NCBI GenBank assembly: GCA_947502355.1
Contig: CANMZP010000026.1
Coordinates: 1 to 59,537, forward strand
Direction: 5' to 3'
Origin: an uncultured Thalassotalea sp.
Lineage (GTDB): Bacteria; Pseudomonadota; Gammaproteobacteria; Enterobacterales; Alteromonadaceae
DNA length: 59,537 bases
Part shown: positions 6,389 through 17,466 of the stretch, piece by piece
How the letters are laid out: every line of letters begins with the position of its first letter
Numbering within the stretch: the first letter of the stretch is position 1
The notes under the pieces: model-generated
Databases searched by the model: none
What the model was told of the DNA's origin: nothing
What the model saw: only the letters and a program-made list of their open reading frames with translations
Position numbers and translations under genes: made by a program

Positions 6389-7852
6389 TTATGGACGATA
6401 AACTTTCACGTTTTCAAAGCCATTATCGTGCAAGTATAGGGCTTGTAATTTACTCATTACGCCTCTATCACAGTACAATAAGTAGGTTTTGCTTTGGTCC
6501 AAATCGCCAAACTTAGTGGCAAGTTTAAAGAATGGGATATGAACTACGTCAATATCATCTAACTCTAGTGGGTTAGCATCTTCTTCTTCAGCGCTACGAA
6601 TATCTAAAATGACATTATCACCCGATGCGCTTGCTACGGTTTCAATTTCTTTAACCGTGCTAACTTCTTCTTCGGTTTCCGTGCCAATTTCACGAATATC
6701 CTGAATGCGTACATTTTCAACAACGCCATCAAGAATGCTCATGTCGAATTTCTCTTCTTCGGCATGAATTTTTGACAGAACCGCTTTTACCGTTGGTTTT
6801 TGAGAAATAACACCACAGTATTCAGGAATTGTCTTGGCGAAATCCTCGGTACCAATACGGCGTGCAATGTCAATGATGTCTTGCTTATCGTATGCCACAA
6901 GTGGACGTAGAATTAATGTTTCAGTTACACGGTCTATCACATTTAGGTTGGTTAACGTTTGGCTAGAAACCTGGCCTAATGCTTCACCTGTAACCAGGGA
7001 TTGGATGCCGGCTCTTTCTGCAATTTTTGCTGCGGCGCGCATCATCATACGTTTAAGGATCACACCCATTTGCCCGTTATCTACTTTTTCAAGAATTTCG
7101 GCAACCACAGGTTCAAAGTCTACGGCAAAGAATTTCACTTTATGAGAGGCGCTGTATTTGTTCCATAAATAATGGCTCACTTGTTTCACCCCAACCTCGT
7201 GGGCTGAGCCGCCTAAGTTGAAGAAACAGTAATGCGTACGAGAGCCTTTGCGGATCATTTGGTAACTAGAAACTCCCGAGTCGAAGCCACCAGACATTAA
7301 TGACAATACATCTTCTTGAGTGGCAATAGGGAAACCACCTAATGCTTCATGGCGTTCCGTTACGATGAATAATTTATCGTCCTTAACGTCAATGCGAATG
7401 GTTACGTCAGGTTTGCGCAGTTGCACACGTGCTGACTCTACGTTTTGGTTTAAACCACCACCTACGTATTGTTCTAATTCAAGGGAACTGAAATCATGCG
7501 TACCATTGCGTTTGGCGCGAACACAAAACGATTTGTTTTCAATGGTATTACCAAGCGCGGCAAAGGTTAGTTCAAAAATATTGTGTTTATCGGTAAAGGT
7601 ATGCTCTTGAACTTCTAAAAAGTGCAAGATACCTGGGATGCATTTTAAGTTATCAATTAATAACTGACGATTTTCTTCACTGGTATTCTTACTGGTTACT
7701 TCAATATTATCCCAGTTCACTTTTGTACGTACCTCTTCATCAACACGACGTAAAACATTTCTTACGTTGGAGTCGAGGATTTTAGTAAAGCGTTTGCGAA
7801 CGGGGCGAGACTTTGTTGTGATCTCAGGCTGTAACTTAATAATAAATTTCAT
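6389..7852 (-). CDS. thiI: tRNA 4-thiouridine synthetase ThiI with rhodanese domain
   Basis: ThiI activates tRNA position 8 and transfers sulfur to make 4-thiouridine; the long form also supplies sulfur for the thiazole of thiamine. The 487-residue protein has an N-terminal ferredoxin-like/THUMP region (1-165), the PP-loop pyrophosphatase motif SGGFDS, the conserved cysteine in PEYCGV, and a C-terminal rhodanese domain with its active cysteine in YCDRGVMS, matching the E. coli length and ending KVYRP. The start was set at [10 protein letters not shown], the family N-terminus, 13 codons inside the longest frame. Divergent from xseB, as in E. coli. Confidence 0.96.
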   Translation of the reverse strand: MKFIIKLQPEITTKSRPVRKRFTKILDSNVRNVLRRVDEEVRTKVNWDNIEVTSKNTSEENRQLLIDNLKCIPGILHFLEVQEHTFTDKHNIFELTFAALGNTIENKSFCVRAKRNGTHDFSSLELEQYVGGGLNQNVESARVQLRKPDVTIRIDVKDDKLFIVTERHEALGGFPIATQEDVLSLMSGGFDSGVSSYQMIRKGSRTHYCFFNLGGSAHEVGVKQVSHYLWNKYSASHKVKFFAVDFEPVVAEILEKVDNGQMGVILKRMMMRAAAKIAERAGIQSLVTGEALGQVSSQTLTNLNVIDRVTETLILRPLVAYDKQDIIDIARRIGTEDFAKTIPEYCGVISQKPTVKAVLSKIHAEEEKFDMSILDGVVENVRIQDIREIGTETEEEVSTVKEIETVASASGDNVILDIRSAEEEDANPLELDDIDVVHIPFFKLATKFGDLDQSKTYLLYCDRGVMSKLQALYLHDNGFENVKVYRP

Positions 7853-8154
7853 GACACTACCAATTAAATAAAAATCGGCAGCATTATACACGGTTGTAAC
7901 GTCTTAGTAATGCCATTTACTGTTAAAAATTGCACAGTTTTTAACCACTGGTTAAGTTCGAGTATGTTATTGAAAGTTTAAATGCGAAAATCTCAGCCAT
8001 GAGGGGGTCATTATTGTTCTACTATGGCTAACATTGCAGTTTAAGGGTATTTTATGCTGCTGATTTATTCGCCAAAAAGGCTTAATTAAGATCAATATAT
8101 TTGACCAATTGGTTAAGCTAAGGTACTGTTGCGGCAAGAGGATAAGAGGTCGAA
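7853..8154. other. Divergent promoter region, thiI / xseB
   Basis: About 300 bases between the divergent starts. It is A+T-rich, with a palindromic ACCAATTGGT core near 8104. A good ribosome site AGAGG stands before xseB. No coding potential beyond short spurious frames is seen. Confidence 0.4.
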
Positions 8155-8406
8155 ATGACAGATAAAAAATCAACACCACAATCTTTTGAAGCATCGCTTA
8201 GCGAGTTAGAAACCATTGTAAATCAACTTGAGCAAGGTGAGCTAAGCCTTGAAGAATCCATGCAGTTGTTTGAACGTGGTCTGGCCTTAAGTTATGACTC
8301 TCAGCAAACCTTGACCAAAGCCGAACAAAAAATTCAAATTTTGTTAAATAAACACGGCGAGCAAGCGCTTACCGAATTTGATGATGTGGAGAATGATCCG
8401 TCTTGA
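8155..8406 (+). CDS. xseB: Exodeoxyribonuclease VII small subunit
   Basis: An 83-residue acidic, helical protein with the family signature FEASLSELETIVNQLEQGEL and the following LEESMQLFERG segment. XseB forms the multi-copy small subunit that assembles with XseA into exonuclease VII, which degrades single-stranded DNA. XseA is not in the window, which is normal. The stop overlaps the TTG start of ispA (TTGA), giving a translationally coupled xseB-ispA-dxs operon. Confidence 0.95.
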   Translation: MTDKKSTPQSFEASLSELETIVNQLEQGELSLEESMQLFERGLALSYDSQQTLTKAEQKIQILLNKHGEQALTEFDDVENDPS

Positions 8407-9293
8407 TCGCACTGAACAATTTAGCTGATTACCAACAACGTATCGACGGCTACTTAACTACGCAACTTGATAACATTGAGGTAAACGATCCCCGTTTGCT
8501 TGATGCTATGCGCTATGGTCTGCTTATTGGTGGCAAGCGTATGCGTCCTTATTTAGCCTATATTACGGCCGATATGTTAGGCATTAGCCTTGATGATATT
8601 GACCCAATAGCAGGGGCGATAGAATGCATTCACGCCTATTCTTTGCTGCATGATGATTTACCCGCAATGGATGACGATGATTTACGTCGAGGCCATGCCA
8701 CTTGCCATAAGAAATTTGACGAAGCAACGGCCATTTTAGCCGGTGATAGTTTGCAAACTCTGGCATTTGAAATTTTATCAAACCATCAATTTTCCAGCAT
8801 TAACGCCAAAACTCACATCCGTTTATTATCCATGTTAAGCACGGCTGCCGGTTATAAAGGCATGTGTGGTGGCCAGGCTTTAGATATTGGTGCAACCAAT
8901 AAACAAGTCGATATTGAGCAGCTACAACAAATTCACCGTTTAAAAACGGGTGCCCTGTTAAGTGCTGCTATTATGATGCCCGCTGTTTGCAGTGCAGACC
9001 TTGATGTTAAATCTTTAGAAAGTTTACAAATTTTTGCAAATCTGATCGGATTACTTTATCAAATCCATGACGATATTATCGACATCACAAGTTCTGAAGA
9101 AACCTTAGGAAAACCAACGGGTTCAGATATATCAGCAAACAAATCTACGTACCCATCATTGCTCGGCCTGAACGGCGCTATGGAAAAAGAGCAACAGATA
9201 TTACAGCAAGCCCTTTCCGCATTGGGGAGTTTGCCTTACAATACACAGAATTTATCGAATTTCACGACCTTTATCGTGGAACGTGCACATTAA
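8403..9293 (+). CDS. ispA: (2E,6E)-farnesyl diphosphate synthase
   Basis: This short-chain prenyltransferase condenses isopentenyl diphosphate with DMAPP and geranyl diphosphate to farnesyl diphosphate. The two aspartate-rich magnesium sites are visible: DDLPAMDDDDLRRG (about 83-96) and HDDIID (about 224). The 296-residue length is normal. The start is a TTG that overlaps the xseB stop; the family N-terminus (LADYQQRIDGYL) follows directly. The product of the next gene, Dxs, begins the pathway supplying its substrates. Confidence 0.95.
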   Translation: MIALNNLADYQQRIDGYLTTQLDNIEVNDPRLLDAMRYGLLIGGKRMRPYLAYITADMLGISLDDIDPIAGAIECIHAYSLLHDDLPAMDDDDLRRGHATCHKKFDEATAILAGDSLQTLAFEILSNHQFSSINAKTHIRLLSMLSTAAGYKGMCGGQALDIGATNKQVDIEQLQQIHRLKTGALLSAAIMMPAVCSADLDVKSLESLQIFANLIGLLYQIHDDIIDITSSEETLGKPTGSDISANKSTYPSLLGLNGAMEKEQQILQQALSALGSLPYNTQNLSNFTTFIVERAH

Positions 9294-9306
9294 GCTTTAA
9301 AAATTT

Positions 9307-11172
9307 ATGACTATAGACTTGTCTCAATACCCATTACTATCGAATATCGATAAGCCTGAAAACCTTCGAGATCTTCCTCAAGATCAGCTTAGGCAAGTAA
9401 GTGATGAGCTGCGCAGTTACTTACTTAATTCGGTAAGTAAAAGCAGTGGCCATTTTGCATCTGGCTTAGGTGCTATCGAACTAACCGTTGCCTTGCATTA
9501 TGTGTACAACACCCCTTTTGATCAGTTGGTTTGGGATGTTGGTCATCAGGCCTACCCACATAAAATTTTAACGGGTCGCCGCGAACAATTAAGCACCATT
9601 CGTCAAAAAGACGGGTTGCACCCATTCCCATGGCGTGAAGAAAGTGAATACGACGTATTAAGTGTTGGTCACTCGAGTACCTCTATTTCAGCCGCACTTG
9701 GCATAGCCATTGCCGCTGAAAAAGAAGGCAAAGACCGCAAATCTGTAGCCGTTATTGGCGATGGCGCTATGACTGCGGGTATGGCTTTTGAAGCATTAAA
9801 TCACGCTGGTGACATTCACAAAGACATGTTAATTGTTTTAAATGACAACGACATGTCAATCTCAGAAAACGTTGGTGCGTTAAATAAGCATTTCACTAAG
9901 ATTTTATCGAGTAATTTTTACCATGATTTTCGTGAAGGCTCAAAACGCATTTTAGAGTCAATCCCACCAATAAAAGACTTGGCTTCGCGCGCTGAAGAAC
10001 ATCTTAAAGGTATGGTGATCCCTTCGACGTTTTTTGAAGAGCTAGGCTTTAACTACATTGGTCCGATTGACGGTCATGATGTAGACGAGCTAGTCGATAC
10101 CATGCGTAAAATGCGCAACCTTAAAGGCCCACAGTTATTGCACGTAATCACCAAAAAAGGTAAAGGTTACGAGCAAGCTGAGCAAGATCCTATCGGCTAT
10201 CATGCGGTACCAAAATTTGACCCTAGCCAAACTGGGCTACCAAAGAGCAAACCGGGTTTACCAACCTATTCGAAAGTGTTTGGTGACTGGTTATGTGAAA
10301 TGGCCGAAATCGACTCCAAGCTTGTTGGCATTACACCAGCAATGCGTGAAGGCTCTGGCATGGTTCAATTTAGTCAGCGTTTTCCAGATAAGTACTTCGA
10401 CGTTGCCATTGCTGAGCAGCACGCGGTTACGTTAGGTGCCGGTCTTGCTATAGGTGGTCAAAAGCCGGTTGTTGCAATTTACTCAAGCTTTTTACAACGT
10501 GCATACGATCAATTAATTCATGATGTCGCAATTCAAAACCTACCCGTTTTATTTGCTATTGACCGTGCGGGTATTGTTGGTGCCGATGGCCCAACACACC
10601 AAGGTTCGTTTGATTTGTCGTTTATGCGTTGTGTTCCAAACATGGTAATTATGGCCCCTTCTGATGAAGCAGAGTGCCGATTAATGCTAACCACGGGTCA
10701 TAAGCATAATGGCCCGGCTGCGGTTCGTTACCCTCGAGGCTCAGGCACCGGTGCACCATTACCGGCTTTAACCAAGACCATTGAAATTGGTAAAGGGCGA
10801 GTAGTAAAAGAAGGCGAACAAATTGCCATTCTTTCTTTTGGCACCATGTTAGCTGAAGCGCAAAAAGCTGGTGAGCAATTAAATGCTACGGTTGTTGATA
10901 TGCGCTTTGTTAAGCCACTTGATACTGAACTTATTGAAAAGCTAATTGCAACGCATCCAACCATCGTTACCATTGAAGATAATGCCATTTCAGGTGGTGC
11001 AGGCTCTGCTGTTAGTGAATACTTGCAGTCGAAGAAAGCGAGCAACCATATTTTAAATATTGGCTTGCCGGATGTGTTTATTAAGCACGGTACTCAGCAA
11101 GAAATTCATGCTGAACTTGGCCTAGATAGCGAAGGCATTGCGAACAAGATCTCACAATTCATAAATAGCTAG
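9307..11172 (+). CDS. dxs: 1-deoxy-D-xylulose-5-phosphate synthase
   Basis: A thiamine-diphosphate enzyme that joins pyruvate and glyceraldehyde 3-phosphate in the first step of the MEP isoprenoid pathway and feeds thiamine and pyridoxal synthesis. At 621 residues it is full length. Visible landmarks are the [15 protein letters not shown] segment, the thiamine-binding [18 protein letters not shown] motif, and the transketolase pyrimidine domain with [13 protein letters not shown] and [15 protein letters not shown]. It lies 13 bases after ispA. Confidence 0.97.
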   Translation: MTIDLSQYPLLSNIDKPENLRDLPQDQLRQVSDELRSYLLNSVSKSSGHFASGLGAIELTVALHYVYNTPFDQLVWDVGHQAYPHKILTGRREQLSTIRQKDGLHPFPWREESEYDVLSVGHSSTSISAALGIAIAAEKEGKDRKSVAVIGDGAMTAGMAFEALNHAGDIHKDMLIVLNDNDMSISENVGALNKHFTKILSSNFYHDFREGSKRILESIPPIKDLASRAEEHLKGMVIPSTFFEELGFNYIGPIDGHDVDELVDTMRKMRNLKGPQLLHVITKKGKGYEQAEQDPIGYHAVPKFDPSQTGLPKSKPGLPTYSKVFGDWLCEMAEIDSKLVGITPAMREGSGMVQFSQRFPDKYFDVAIAEQHAVTLGAGLAIGGQKPVVAIYSSFLQRAYDQLIHDVAIQNLPVLFAIDRAGIVGADGPTHQGSFDLSFMRCVPNMVIMAPSDEAECRLMLTTGHKHNGPAAVRYPRGSGTGAPLPALTKTIEIGKGRVVKEGEQIAILSFGTMLAEAQKAGEQLNATVVDMRFVKPLDTELIEKLIATHPTIVTIEDNAISGGAGSAVSEYLQSKKASNHILNIGLPDVFIKHGTQQEIHAELGLDSEGIANKISQFINS

Positions 11173-11206
11173 TTGTAAAGCTTTACGAGCATTGCATTAA
11201 ACTTTT

Positions 11207-11237
11207 TAAAAACCTACTATGATCAGTAGGTTTTTTT
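11207..11237 (+). terminator. Terminator of the xseB-ispA-dxs operon
   Basis: An 11-base stem AAAAACCTACT/AGTAGGTTTTT with loop ATGATC is followed by further T residues. It begins about 35 bases after the dxs stop codon. Confidence 0.85.
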
Positions 11238-11287
11238 ATACCTTAAATTTAATAACTAAAATAACATTAAGAAAGGAACACATTGCT

Positions 11288-12235
11288 ATGGCCGGAACTA
11301 GCCTGTTAGCGTTAATCGATAAAATTGCTGTTGCGCTTGATGATGTCGCATTAATGACCAAAGTAGCCGCCAAGAAAACCGCGGGGGTACTTGGTGACGA
11401 TTTGGCGCTAAACGCACAGCAAGTGCAGGGCGTTAATGCCGACAGAGAGTTACCTGTTGTTTGGGCGGTTGCAAAAGGCTCATTTATAAATAAGCTTATT
11501 CTGGTGCCAGCCGCACTTCTTATTAGTGCATTTATTCCCTGGCTAATTACCCCATTACTCATGATAGGTGGCTTATACCTATGCTTTGAAGGGGTAGAAA
11601 AAATCTATCACAGTTTTTTTGCCGATAAACATCAAAAACAAGCAGAACACCAAGAAGAGCTCGCTGCCCTACTCGACCCAGAAGTGGATATGCTTGAATT
11701 TGAAAAGAGCAAAATTAAAGGCGCCATCAAAACCGACTTTATTCTGTCGGCGGAAATCATCGTAATTGCATTAGGTACAGTGCAAGATAAAGACATTATT
11801 GCCCAGTCATCGGTGGTCAGTTTAATTGCTTTATTAATGACCGTCGGTGTTTATGGTCTCGTTGCCGGTATTGTAAAGCTTGATGATGCAGGCTTGTACC
11901 TTAGCCAACAAAGTACAGGTAAAGCGCTTGAATCATTACGCATTAAGCTCGGCAATTTTTTGCTTGGCTTTGCACCTAAATTAATGAAAACACTGGCCAT
12001 TGTTGGTACCGCGGCGATGTTTCTTGTTGGCGGTGGAATTTTGGTGCACGGCATGCCGTTCTTGCACCACATCCTTGAGATGTTTGATGCGCAGTTTCAG
12101 GCTGAAAACTTAGCTAATCAGTTTGTTACGTTAATAAGTTCGCCTGTGTTTAATGGCCTAGTTGGGCTAATTGCCGGTGCTATTGCTTTAGGTGTTGTGA
12201 GTGTATTTTCTAAACTAACGTCGACGAAGAAGTAA
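11288..12235 (+). CDS. DUF808 family inner-membrane protein (YedI-like)
   Basis: A 315-residue protein starting [19 protein letters not shown], the usual N-terminus of the DUF808/YedI family, with the [18 protein letters not shown] stretch typical of the family. The start is the ATG after AAAGGA; an upstream start in the same frame would lie inside the dxs terminator. Several hydrophobic segments (about 72-95, 165-215, 242-262 and 285-305) indicate a multi-pass membrane protein. Its biochemical role is unknown. It has its own leader and occupies the site where pgpA-thiL-nusB-ribH would be expected in E. coli-like order. Confidence 0.85.
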   Translation: MAGTSLLALIDKIAVALDDVALMTKVAAKKTAGVLGDDLALNAQQVQGVNADRELPVVWAVAKGSFINKLILVPAALLISAFIPWLITPLLMIGGLYLCFEGVEKIYHSFFADKHQKQAEHQEELAALLDPEVDMLEFEKSKIKGAIKTDFILSAEIIVIALGTVQDKDIIAQSSVVSLIALLMTVGVYGLVAGIVKLDDAGLYLSQQSTGKALESLRIKLGNFLLGFAPKLMKTLAIVGTAAMFLVGGGILVHGMPFLHHILEMFDAQFQAENLANQFVTLISSPVFNGLVGLIAGAIALGVVSVFSKLTSTKK

Positions 12236-12272
12236 CGGTAAAGCACGACTTAGCAGCGGATAAATTCACAAA

Positions 12273-12296
12273 AAAGGGATGCATACGCATCCCTTT
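12273..12296 (-). terminator. Terminator of the ribBX strand
   Basis: A perfect 10-base stem AAAGGGATGC/GCATCCCTTT with loop ATAC sits between convergent genes. On the minus strand it is followed by TTTTTTGTGAA, so it mainly ends the riboflavin transcript; the plus side has a poorer T tract. Confidence 0.8.
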
Positions 12297-12323
12297 GACA
12301 TTCTATAATATATTATCTAACGC

Positions 12324-13433
12324 TTACTCAGCAATGTACTCAACAATTTCCAGACCGAAGCCTGATAATGAATGATACTTAGTTTGTGAGCTTAACAGAC
12401 GCATTTTGTGTACGCCTAAATCGGCTAAGATTTGCGAACCAACACCAACATTACGAGAGCCGACGTGTTTTTTCACATCGTTCATTTCAATGCCTTGGTC
12501 TTGTTGATTGTACTTTTCAACCTGGTTGATAAGCTCTGCTGGTGACTCATGTTTACCGAGTAATACTAACACCCCACCCTCTTTAGAAATACGCTCTAAT
12601 GCTGAACCAATTGGCCAGGTATTGCTGCTATCTCGGGTTGAGAATAATAAATCACGGAATGTATTTTCTAAATGAACACGAACCAATGTTGGTTCATCAC
12701 CTTTGATCTCGCCTTTGCTTAATGCAAAATGGGTTTGACCATCGATTGTGTCTGTGTACGCCACCAAATCAAACTCGCCAAACTGGGTTGGAAGTTTGCA
12801 TTCGCTAACACGCTTAATGGTGGTTTCGGTAGCGTTGCGGTATTCGATTAAATCGGCAATGGTGCCCATTTTAACACCGTGTTTCTCGGCAATGACTTCC
12901 AAATCAGGACGACGCGCCATGGTGCCATCTTCATTTAAGATTTCGACAATTACCGCTGCAGGCTCAAGACCGGCTAAACGCGCTAAATCTACGCCGGCTT
13001 CGGTATGACCAGCACGGTTAAGAACACCGCCATCTTTGGCGATTAATGGAAAAATATGACCGGGTTGAACAATCGAACGATGATCTGCATCTTTCGCAAC
13101 AGCGGCTAAAATCGTGGTTGCACGGTCTGCCGCAGAAATACCGGTAGTTACCCCGCGTGCCGCTTCAATCGAAACCGTAAAGTTCGTCGTAAACTGAGCA
13201 TCGTTTTTTTCTACCATTAATGGTAATTTTAATGTTTCACAGCGATCTTTCGACATTGGCAAACAAATTAACCCACGGCCATGCGTGGCCATAAAGTTGA
13301 TTGCTTCAGGTGTTACGAGCTCAGCCGCCATAATGAAGTCACCTTCATTTTCACGGTCTTCATCGTCCATCAAAATAACCATTTTGCCTTGTGCGATATC
13401 TTTAATGATTTCTTCTGGCGTATTTAATTTCAT
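12324..13433 (-). CDS. ribB: 3,4-dihydroxy-2-butanone-4-phosphate synthase with degenerate GTP cyclohydrolase II domain (RibBX)
   Basis: The N-terminal half (1-205) is an intact DHBP synthase with the acidic [11 protein letters not shown] motif, HGRGLICLP and the [13 protein letters not shown] segment; it makes the four-carbon unit of riboflavin from ribulose 5-phosphate. The C-terminal half aligns with GTP cyclohydrolase II ([20 protein letters not shown]) but the zinc cysteines and the catalytic RCDCG-type motif are missing. It is therefore a RibBX protein, a form known in several gammaproteobacteria, and GTP cyclohydrolase II activity must come from a separate ribA. It follows ribE by 3 bases. 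Confidence 0.93.
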   Translation of the reverse strand: MKLNTPEEIIKDIAQGKMVILMDDEDRENEGDFIMAAELVTPEAINFMATHGRGLICLPMSKDRCETLKLPLMVEKNDAQFTTNFTVSIEAARGVTTGISAADRATTILAAVAKDADHRSIVQPGHIFPLIAKDGGVLNRAGHTEAGVDLARLAGLEPAAVIVEILNEDGTMARRPDLEVIAEKHGVKMGTIADLIEYRNATETTIKRVSECKLPTQFGEFDLVAYTDTIDGQTHFALSKGEIKGDEPTLVRVHLENTFRDLLFSTRDSSNTWPIGSALERISKEGGVLVLLGKHESPAELINQVEKYNQQDQGIEMNDVKKHVGSRNVGVGSQILADLGVHKMRLLSSQTKYHSLSGFGLEIVEYIAE

Positions 13434-13436
13434 AGC

Positions 13437-14105
13437 TTATCCCTTAATAAAACCGCTTTTCATTAGCAGCTCTTTACTTATGCCGGACTGGGTTGACTGG
13501 TGGTCTGCCTGTTCCCGACAAAATAATAATCGTTCAATATAACGCGCAATGAGATCGACTTCTAAATTGACGGTTTGGCCAACCTGATAGTCGCTTATTA
13601 TTGTTTGTTGTGTTGTATGTGGCACGATGGTTAAACGAAAACGGCCATCTTCAACCGCATTTACGGTTAAACTGGTACCATCAATGGTGATCGAGCCTTT
13701 TGGGGCAACGTATTGCGCCAAACTTGAGGGTAATTCTACCCAATATTCTATCGAGTTACCAACGGTTGTAATCGATAAAATTTTACCAACACCGTCGACA
13801 TGACCACTGACCATATGCCCACCAAAACGTGTGGTTGGTAACATGGCTTTTTCAAGGTTCACTTTTGTGCCAACCTGATAGTGTTCAAAGCCTGTGTGGC
13901 TGAGCGTTTCTGTTGATACATCCGCACTATAGCCTTGTCCAGTTAAGGCAACCACGGTCAAGCAAATGCCATTGGTGGCAATTGAATCCCCCAGTTTTAC
14001 ATCGCTCATATCAAGCTTGCCACTGCTTACTTCAACCCTTGCCCCGTTGGCGTTCAGGTTGATGGCCTTGATGTTGCCAACTGCTTCTATGATTCCTGTA
14101 AACAT
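13437..14105 (-). CDS. ribE: Riboflavin synthase, alpha chain
   Basis: Converts two molecules of 6,7-dimethyl-8-ribityllumazine to riboflavin. The family N-terminus [12 protein letters not shown] sets the start, 28 codons inside the longest frame. Two lumazine-binding repeats (1-97 and 98-195) are visible, each with a [13 protein letters not shown] or [14 protein letters not shown] segment, and [10 protein letters not shown]. Total 222 residues, standard. It lies between ribD and ribBX; ribH, which makes its substrate, is not in the window. Confidence 0.96.
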   Translation of the reverse strand: MFTGIIEAVGNIKAINLNANGARVEVSSGKLDMSDVKLGDSIATNGICLTVVALTGQGYSADVSTETLSHTGFEHYQVGTKVNLEKAMLPTTRFGGHMVSGHVDGVGKILSITTVGNSIEYWVELPSSLAQYVAPKGSITIDGTSLTVNAVEDGRFRLTIVPHTTQQTIISDYQVGQTVNLEVDLIARYIERLLFCREQADHQSTQSGISKELLMKSGFIKG

Positions 14106-14133
14106 TGTCTTTTTTGCCTTGTCTATTTCTGTT

Positions 14134-15258
14134 CTATGTTTGCTTAACGGTGGCTCTAATGCGTATGTCATCGCCGACCATTCGAACATCGTCTAATGTT
14201 AATGCTATCGCATCAGCCAGATTGGTAAGTTGTTCAATATCAAATAAGCCTTTGGCCTCACTCGCCATTATCTTAGGCGCCTGATATAAAATCAATTCAT
14301 CAACTAATTTTGCTGCCATAAATGCGCCACTTAAACGCGCACCGCTTTCTAACCACAAGTGATTAAAGCCTTTCTTGCCTAATTGCTTAAGTAAATCGGT
14401 TAAATCTGCTTTGTCATCCAGACGGTTAACTTGCAGGCATTCAACATGTTCGGGCCACGGCTGTTTTTCATCGTTGTTGGTGCGTACCAAGATAATGGGA
14501 GATTTTATGGCAAACAGCGCCAAATTTGGGGTTAAGCGATGCTTTGTGTCAATAATAACTCGAACAGGTTGCCTTAAGGTTTCTTCGGTTACGTATTCTT
14601 TTGCACTGGTAAGTTCGGCAAAGCGCACATTGAGTTTGGCATCATCAACAATAACGGTATCTGCACCACTAATAATGGCGCAACTCATTGCTCTAAATTG
14701 TTGTACATCTTTGCGAGCACTTGGTCCGGTGATCCATTTACTTTCACCATTAGCCATTGCCGTGCGACCATCTAATGAACTGGCCATTTTGCATTGAACA
14801 AATGGCATGCCTGTTTCCATACGTTTAATAAACCCAGGATTAAGCGCTCGTGCAGCACTTTCTAAAACCCCTACTGAGGTTTCTATTCCCGCTGCATTTA
14901 GCATTTTTACGCCATTACCCGAAACCACGGGATTTGGATCTTGCATGCCAATGACCACTCGTTTTACGCCTGCATTGATTAGGCCTTCAGCGCACGGTGG
15001 CGTTCGACCATAATGACTGCATGGTTCTAATGTTACATAAGCGGTAGCGCCAGCAACGTCTTCACTTACGTTGGCTAAAGCGTTTACTTCGGCATGACCA
15101 AGACCTGCTTTTTGGTGCCAACCTTCACCAATAACCTCGTCGTTTTTAACTAAAACACAACCAACATTAGGATTTGGTGAGGTCGTAAATCGGCCACGCT
15201 TTGCTAACATTATGGCACGCTGCATATAGTGTTGATCACGCTGTAATTGTGAGCTCAT
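14134..15258 (-). CDS. ribD: Bifunctional diaminohydroxyphosphoribosylaminopyrimidine deaminase / reductase
   Basis: Catalyses the second and third steps of riboflavin synthesis. The N-terminal deaminase domain has the zinc motifs HAEVNAL and PCSHYGRTPPC, with SPNPNVGCVLV before them; the C-terminal reductase domain begins about residue 155 (CKMASSLDGRTAM) and contains WITGPSARKDVQ. The start is uncertain: the ATG at 15258 gives 374 residues, near the E. coli length, while ATGs at 15315 and 15336 extend the protein into the nrdR 3' end. The operon runs nrdR-ribD-ribE-ribBX. Confidence 0.93.
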   Translation of the reverse strand: MSSQLQRDQHYMQRAIMLAKRGRFTTSPNPNVGCVLVKNDEVIGEGWHQKAGLGHAEVNALANVSEDVAGATAYVTLEPCSHYGRTPPCAEGLINAGVKRVVIGMQDPNPVVSGNGVKMLNAAGIETSVGVLESAARALNPGFIKRMETGMPFVQCKMASSLDGRTAMANGESKWITGPSARKDVQQFRAMSCAIISGADTVIVDDAKLNVRFAELTSAKEYVTEETLRQPVRVIIDTKHRLTPNLALFAIKSPIILVRTNNDEKQPWPEHVECLQVNRLDDKADLTDLLKQLGKKGFNHLWLESGARLSGAFMAAKLVDELILYQAPKIMASEAKGLFDIEQLTNLADAIALTLDDVRMVGDDIRIRATVKQT

Positions 15259-15301
15259 ATGCTGGTTAGCATCGTCTTGTTTTTGTTTCGTTGACACAGT
15301 C

Positions 15302-15781
15302 TTACTTTTTACCATTTTTAACCGGTGAGTCATCATCCCCTAAACGGGCAATTTCTTCACCAAATTCACGAATGTCTTCAAAAGAACGATACACAGAAGC
15401 AAAGCGGATATAGGCCACTTTATCAAGGGTTTTTAATTGCGTCATAATTAACGTACCTAGCATCTCACTTGGCACTTCACGTTCGCCGGTCGCTCGTAAT
15501 TGTGACTTTAATTTATTGATCACCATCTCGGTTTGCTCAATGCTTACGGGACGCTTTTCAAGTGAGCGTAACAAGCCATTGCGCAGTTTATCTTCGTTAA
15601 ACGGTTCTCTTGAACCATCGCTTTTAATGATCCTTGGCATCACTAATTCTGCCGATTCAAATGTGGTAAATCGTTCGTGGCACTTAGTGCATTCGCGTCG
15701 ACGGCGTACCTGATGACCATCGGCAACCAATCGAGAGTCGATTACTTTGGTTTCGGTCATGGAGCAAAATGGGCAATACAT
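15302..15781 (-). CDS. nrdR: Transcriptional repressor NrdR
   Basis: NrdR senses ATP/dATP and represses ribonucleotide reductase genes. The 159-residue protein begins MYCPFCSM and has the zinc ribbon CPFC...CTKCHERF, then the ATP-cone domain (about 49-139) with [16 protein letters not shown]. The start is placed at the family MYCPFC rather than 16 codons upstream. Position between glyA and ribD is conserved in gammaproteobacteria. Confidence 0.96.
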   Translation of the reverse strand: MYCPFCSMTETKVIDSRLVADGHQVRRRRECTKCHERFTTFESAELVMPRIIKSDGSREPFNEDKLRNGLLRSLEKRPVSIEQTEMVINKLKSQLRATGEREVPSEMLGTLIMTQLKTLDKVAYIRFASVYRSFEDIREFGEEIARLGDDDSPVKNGKK

Positions 15782-15859
15782 ATGTAACCTGTTTATTGTT
15801 ATGAAAAAAATGGCCGCACAAGCGACCATTTATTTACTGATTGGCGTTACTGTTTACGC

Positions 15860-17116
15860 TTATGCGTATACCGGGTAACGAGCGCCTAATTCAGCAACTT
15901 GTCCCTTAACGCGTTCAATAGTTTCTTCGTTGTTAATATCATCAAGGATATCACAAATCCAGCCAGTTAACTCAGCAGTTTCTACTTTACCAAAACCACG
16001 ACGAGTGATTGCAGGCGTACCTAAACGAAGACCTGAGGTAACAAACGGTGAACGAGGATCGTTTGGTACCGAGTTTTTATTTACGGTGATGTGAGCACGA
16101 CCTAATGCCGCATCCGCATCTTTACCAGTAATGTCTTTATCGATTAAGTCCAACAACAATAAATGGTTTTCGGTGCTGTTAGAAACAACCTTGTAACCAC
16201 GTTCTTGTAATACCGAAACCATCGTTTTGGCATTGTCTAATACGCGTTGTTGATATTCTTTAAATTCTGGTTGTAAAGCTTCTTTAAAGGCTACCGCTTT
16301 TGCGGCAATAACGTGCATTAAAGGACCACCTTGGCCACCAGGGAATACCGCGGAGTTAAGTTTTTTCTCAACGGTTTCATCATCACTTGCAGAAAGGATC
16401 AAACCACCACGAGGGCCTGCTAGTGTTTTATGCGTAGTTGTCGTTACAACGTGAGCGTGTGGAAGAGGATTTGGGTATAAACCAGCGGCAACTAAACCGG
16501 CAACATGGGCCATATCAACCATTAGGTAAGCGCCTACTTTATCAGCAATCTCACGAAAACGTGCCCAGTCAACAATACCAGAGAAAGCAGAGAAACCAGC
16601 AACGATCATTTCTGGTTTGTGTTCTAACGCTAAACGTTCAACTTCAGCGTAATCAATATCACCTGTTTCTGGATCTAAACCGTATTGCAGCGCATGGTAT
16701 AGTTTGCCTGAAAAGTTTACATGTGAGCCGTGAGTAAGGTGACCACCATGAGCAAGGCTCATACCTAGTACAGTCGCGCCAGGTGTACATAAGGCTAAAA
16801 ATACCGCTGCGTTTGCTTGTGAGCCAGAGTGAGGTTGTACGTTAGCGTAACTTGCACCAAATAATTCACAGGCACGGTCAATAGCTAATGCTTCCGCTTT
16901 ATCAACAAACTCACAACCACCGTAGTAGCGTTTTCCAGGGTAACCTTCGGCATACTTATTGGTAAGTTGTGAACCTTGTGCTTCAAGAACACGAGGGCTG
17001 GTGTAGTTTTCTGATGCGATTAATTCGATATGCTGTTCTTGACGTTCCACTTCGTCCGTCATTGCCTGCCAAAGATCAGCGTCAAAATCAGCAATATTCA
17101 TATCACGTGTAAGCAT
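15860..17116 (-). CDS. glyA: Serine hydroxymethyltransferase
   Basis: A PLP enzyme that interconverts serine and glycine and supplies 5,10-methylenetetrahydrofolate. The 418-residue length matches the family. The PLP lysine lies in [16 protein letters not shown], and [32 protein letters not shown]-type landmarks are present in order in the first 60 residues. It is the first gene of the glyA-nrdR-rib strand, with its own upstream region. Confidence 0.97.
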   Translation of the reverse strand: MLTRDMNIADFDADLWQAMTDEVERQEQHIELIASENYTSPRVLEAQGSQLTNKYAEGYPGKRYYGGCEFVDKAEALAIDRACELFGASYANVQPHSGSQANAAVFLALCTPGATVLGMSLAHGGHLTHGSHVNFSGKLYHALQYGLDPETGDIDYAEVERLALEHKPEMIVAGFSAFSGIVDWARFREIADKVGAYLMVDMAHVAGLVAAGLYPNPLPHAHVVTTTTHKTLAGPRGGLILSASDDETVEKKLNSAVFPGGQGGPLMHVIAAKAVAFKEALQPEFKEYQQRVLDNAKTMVSVLQERGYKVVSNSTENHLLLLDLIDKDITGKDADAALGRAHITVNKNSVPNDPRSPFVTSGLRLGTPAITRRGFGKVETAELTGWICDILDDINNEETIERVKGQVAELGARYPVYA

Positions 17117-17466
17117 TAGTCTTCCTCTGTTAGATATTTAAGGTGGCTTGTTATAACCGCAGTTATACTTACCAACATTGATTTTTTATGCCGCTATTTT
17201 GCCTCATCAGAGTGAATATGTATATGGATTTTTAATGAAATGTAATGGAATTAGAGTATAAAATCTAATCAGACAACCGTTCATCAGAATTTTTAGCGAA
17301 CAGTTATTGATTAAAGTTCAGACAGGAAGGCATTTATAGGCTTAGCCTAATGAAATGATTAACCGATATGGCGCATCGAATTTTGCAAGTGCATTCAATG
17401 GGAAAGCATGTAGGCGAAACTTAACTTTGGTATTTCGCCTACATAAAATTTTACTTTAGGAATGGG
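17117..17466. other. Gene-free region upstream of glyA, downstream of fadD
   Basis: About 350 bases with no convincing gene. The glyA promoter must lie in the right-to-left direction here, next to a GGTTATAACCGCAGTTATAC stretch just upstream of the gene. The left part is plain A+T-rich sequence apart from the hairpin at 17408-17444. Confidence 0.45.
17408..17444 (-). terminator. Hairpin downstream of fadD, probable terminator
   Basis: A perfect 12-base inverted repeat ATGTAGGCGAAA/TTTCGCCTACAT starts 23 bases beyond the fadD stop on the minus strand. The tail on the minus side is not a clean T run, so it may act as a 3' stabilising hairpin or imperfect terminator. Confidence 0.55.

Noticed and set aside
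13085-13433. Reading the gene at 12324-13433 as a full RibBA with GTP cyclohydrolase II activity
   Set aside because: The C-terminal half lacks the zinc cysteines and catalytic motif, so only the DHBP synthase half is expected to be active.
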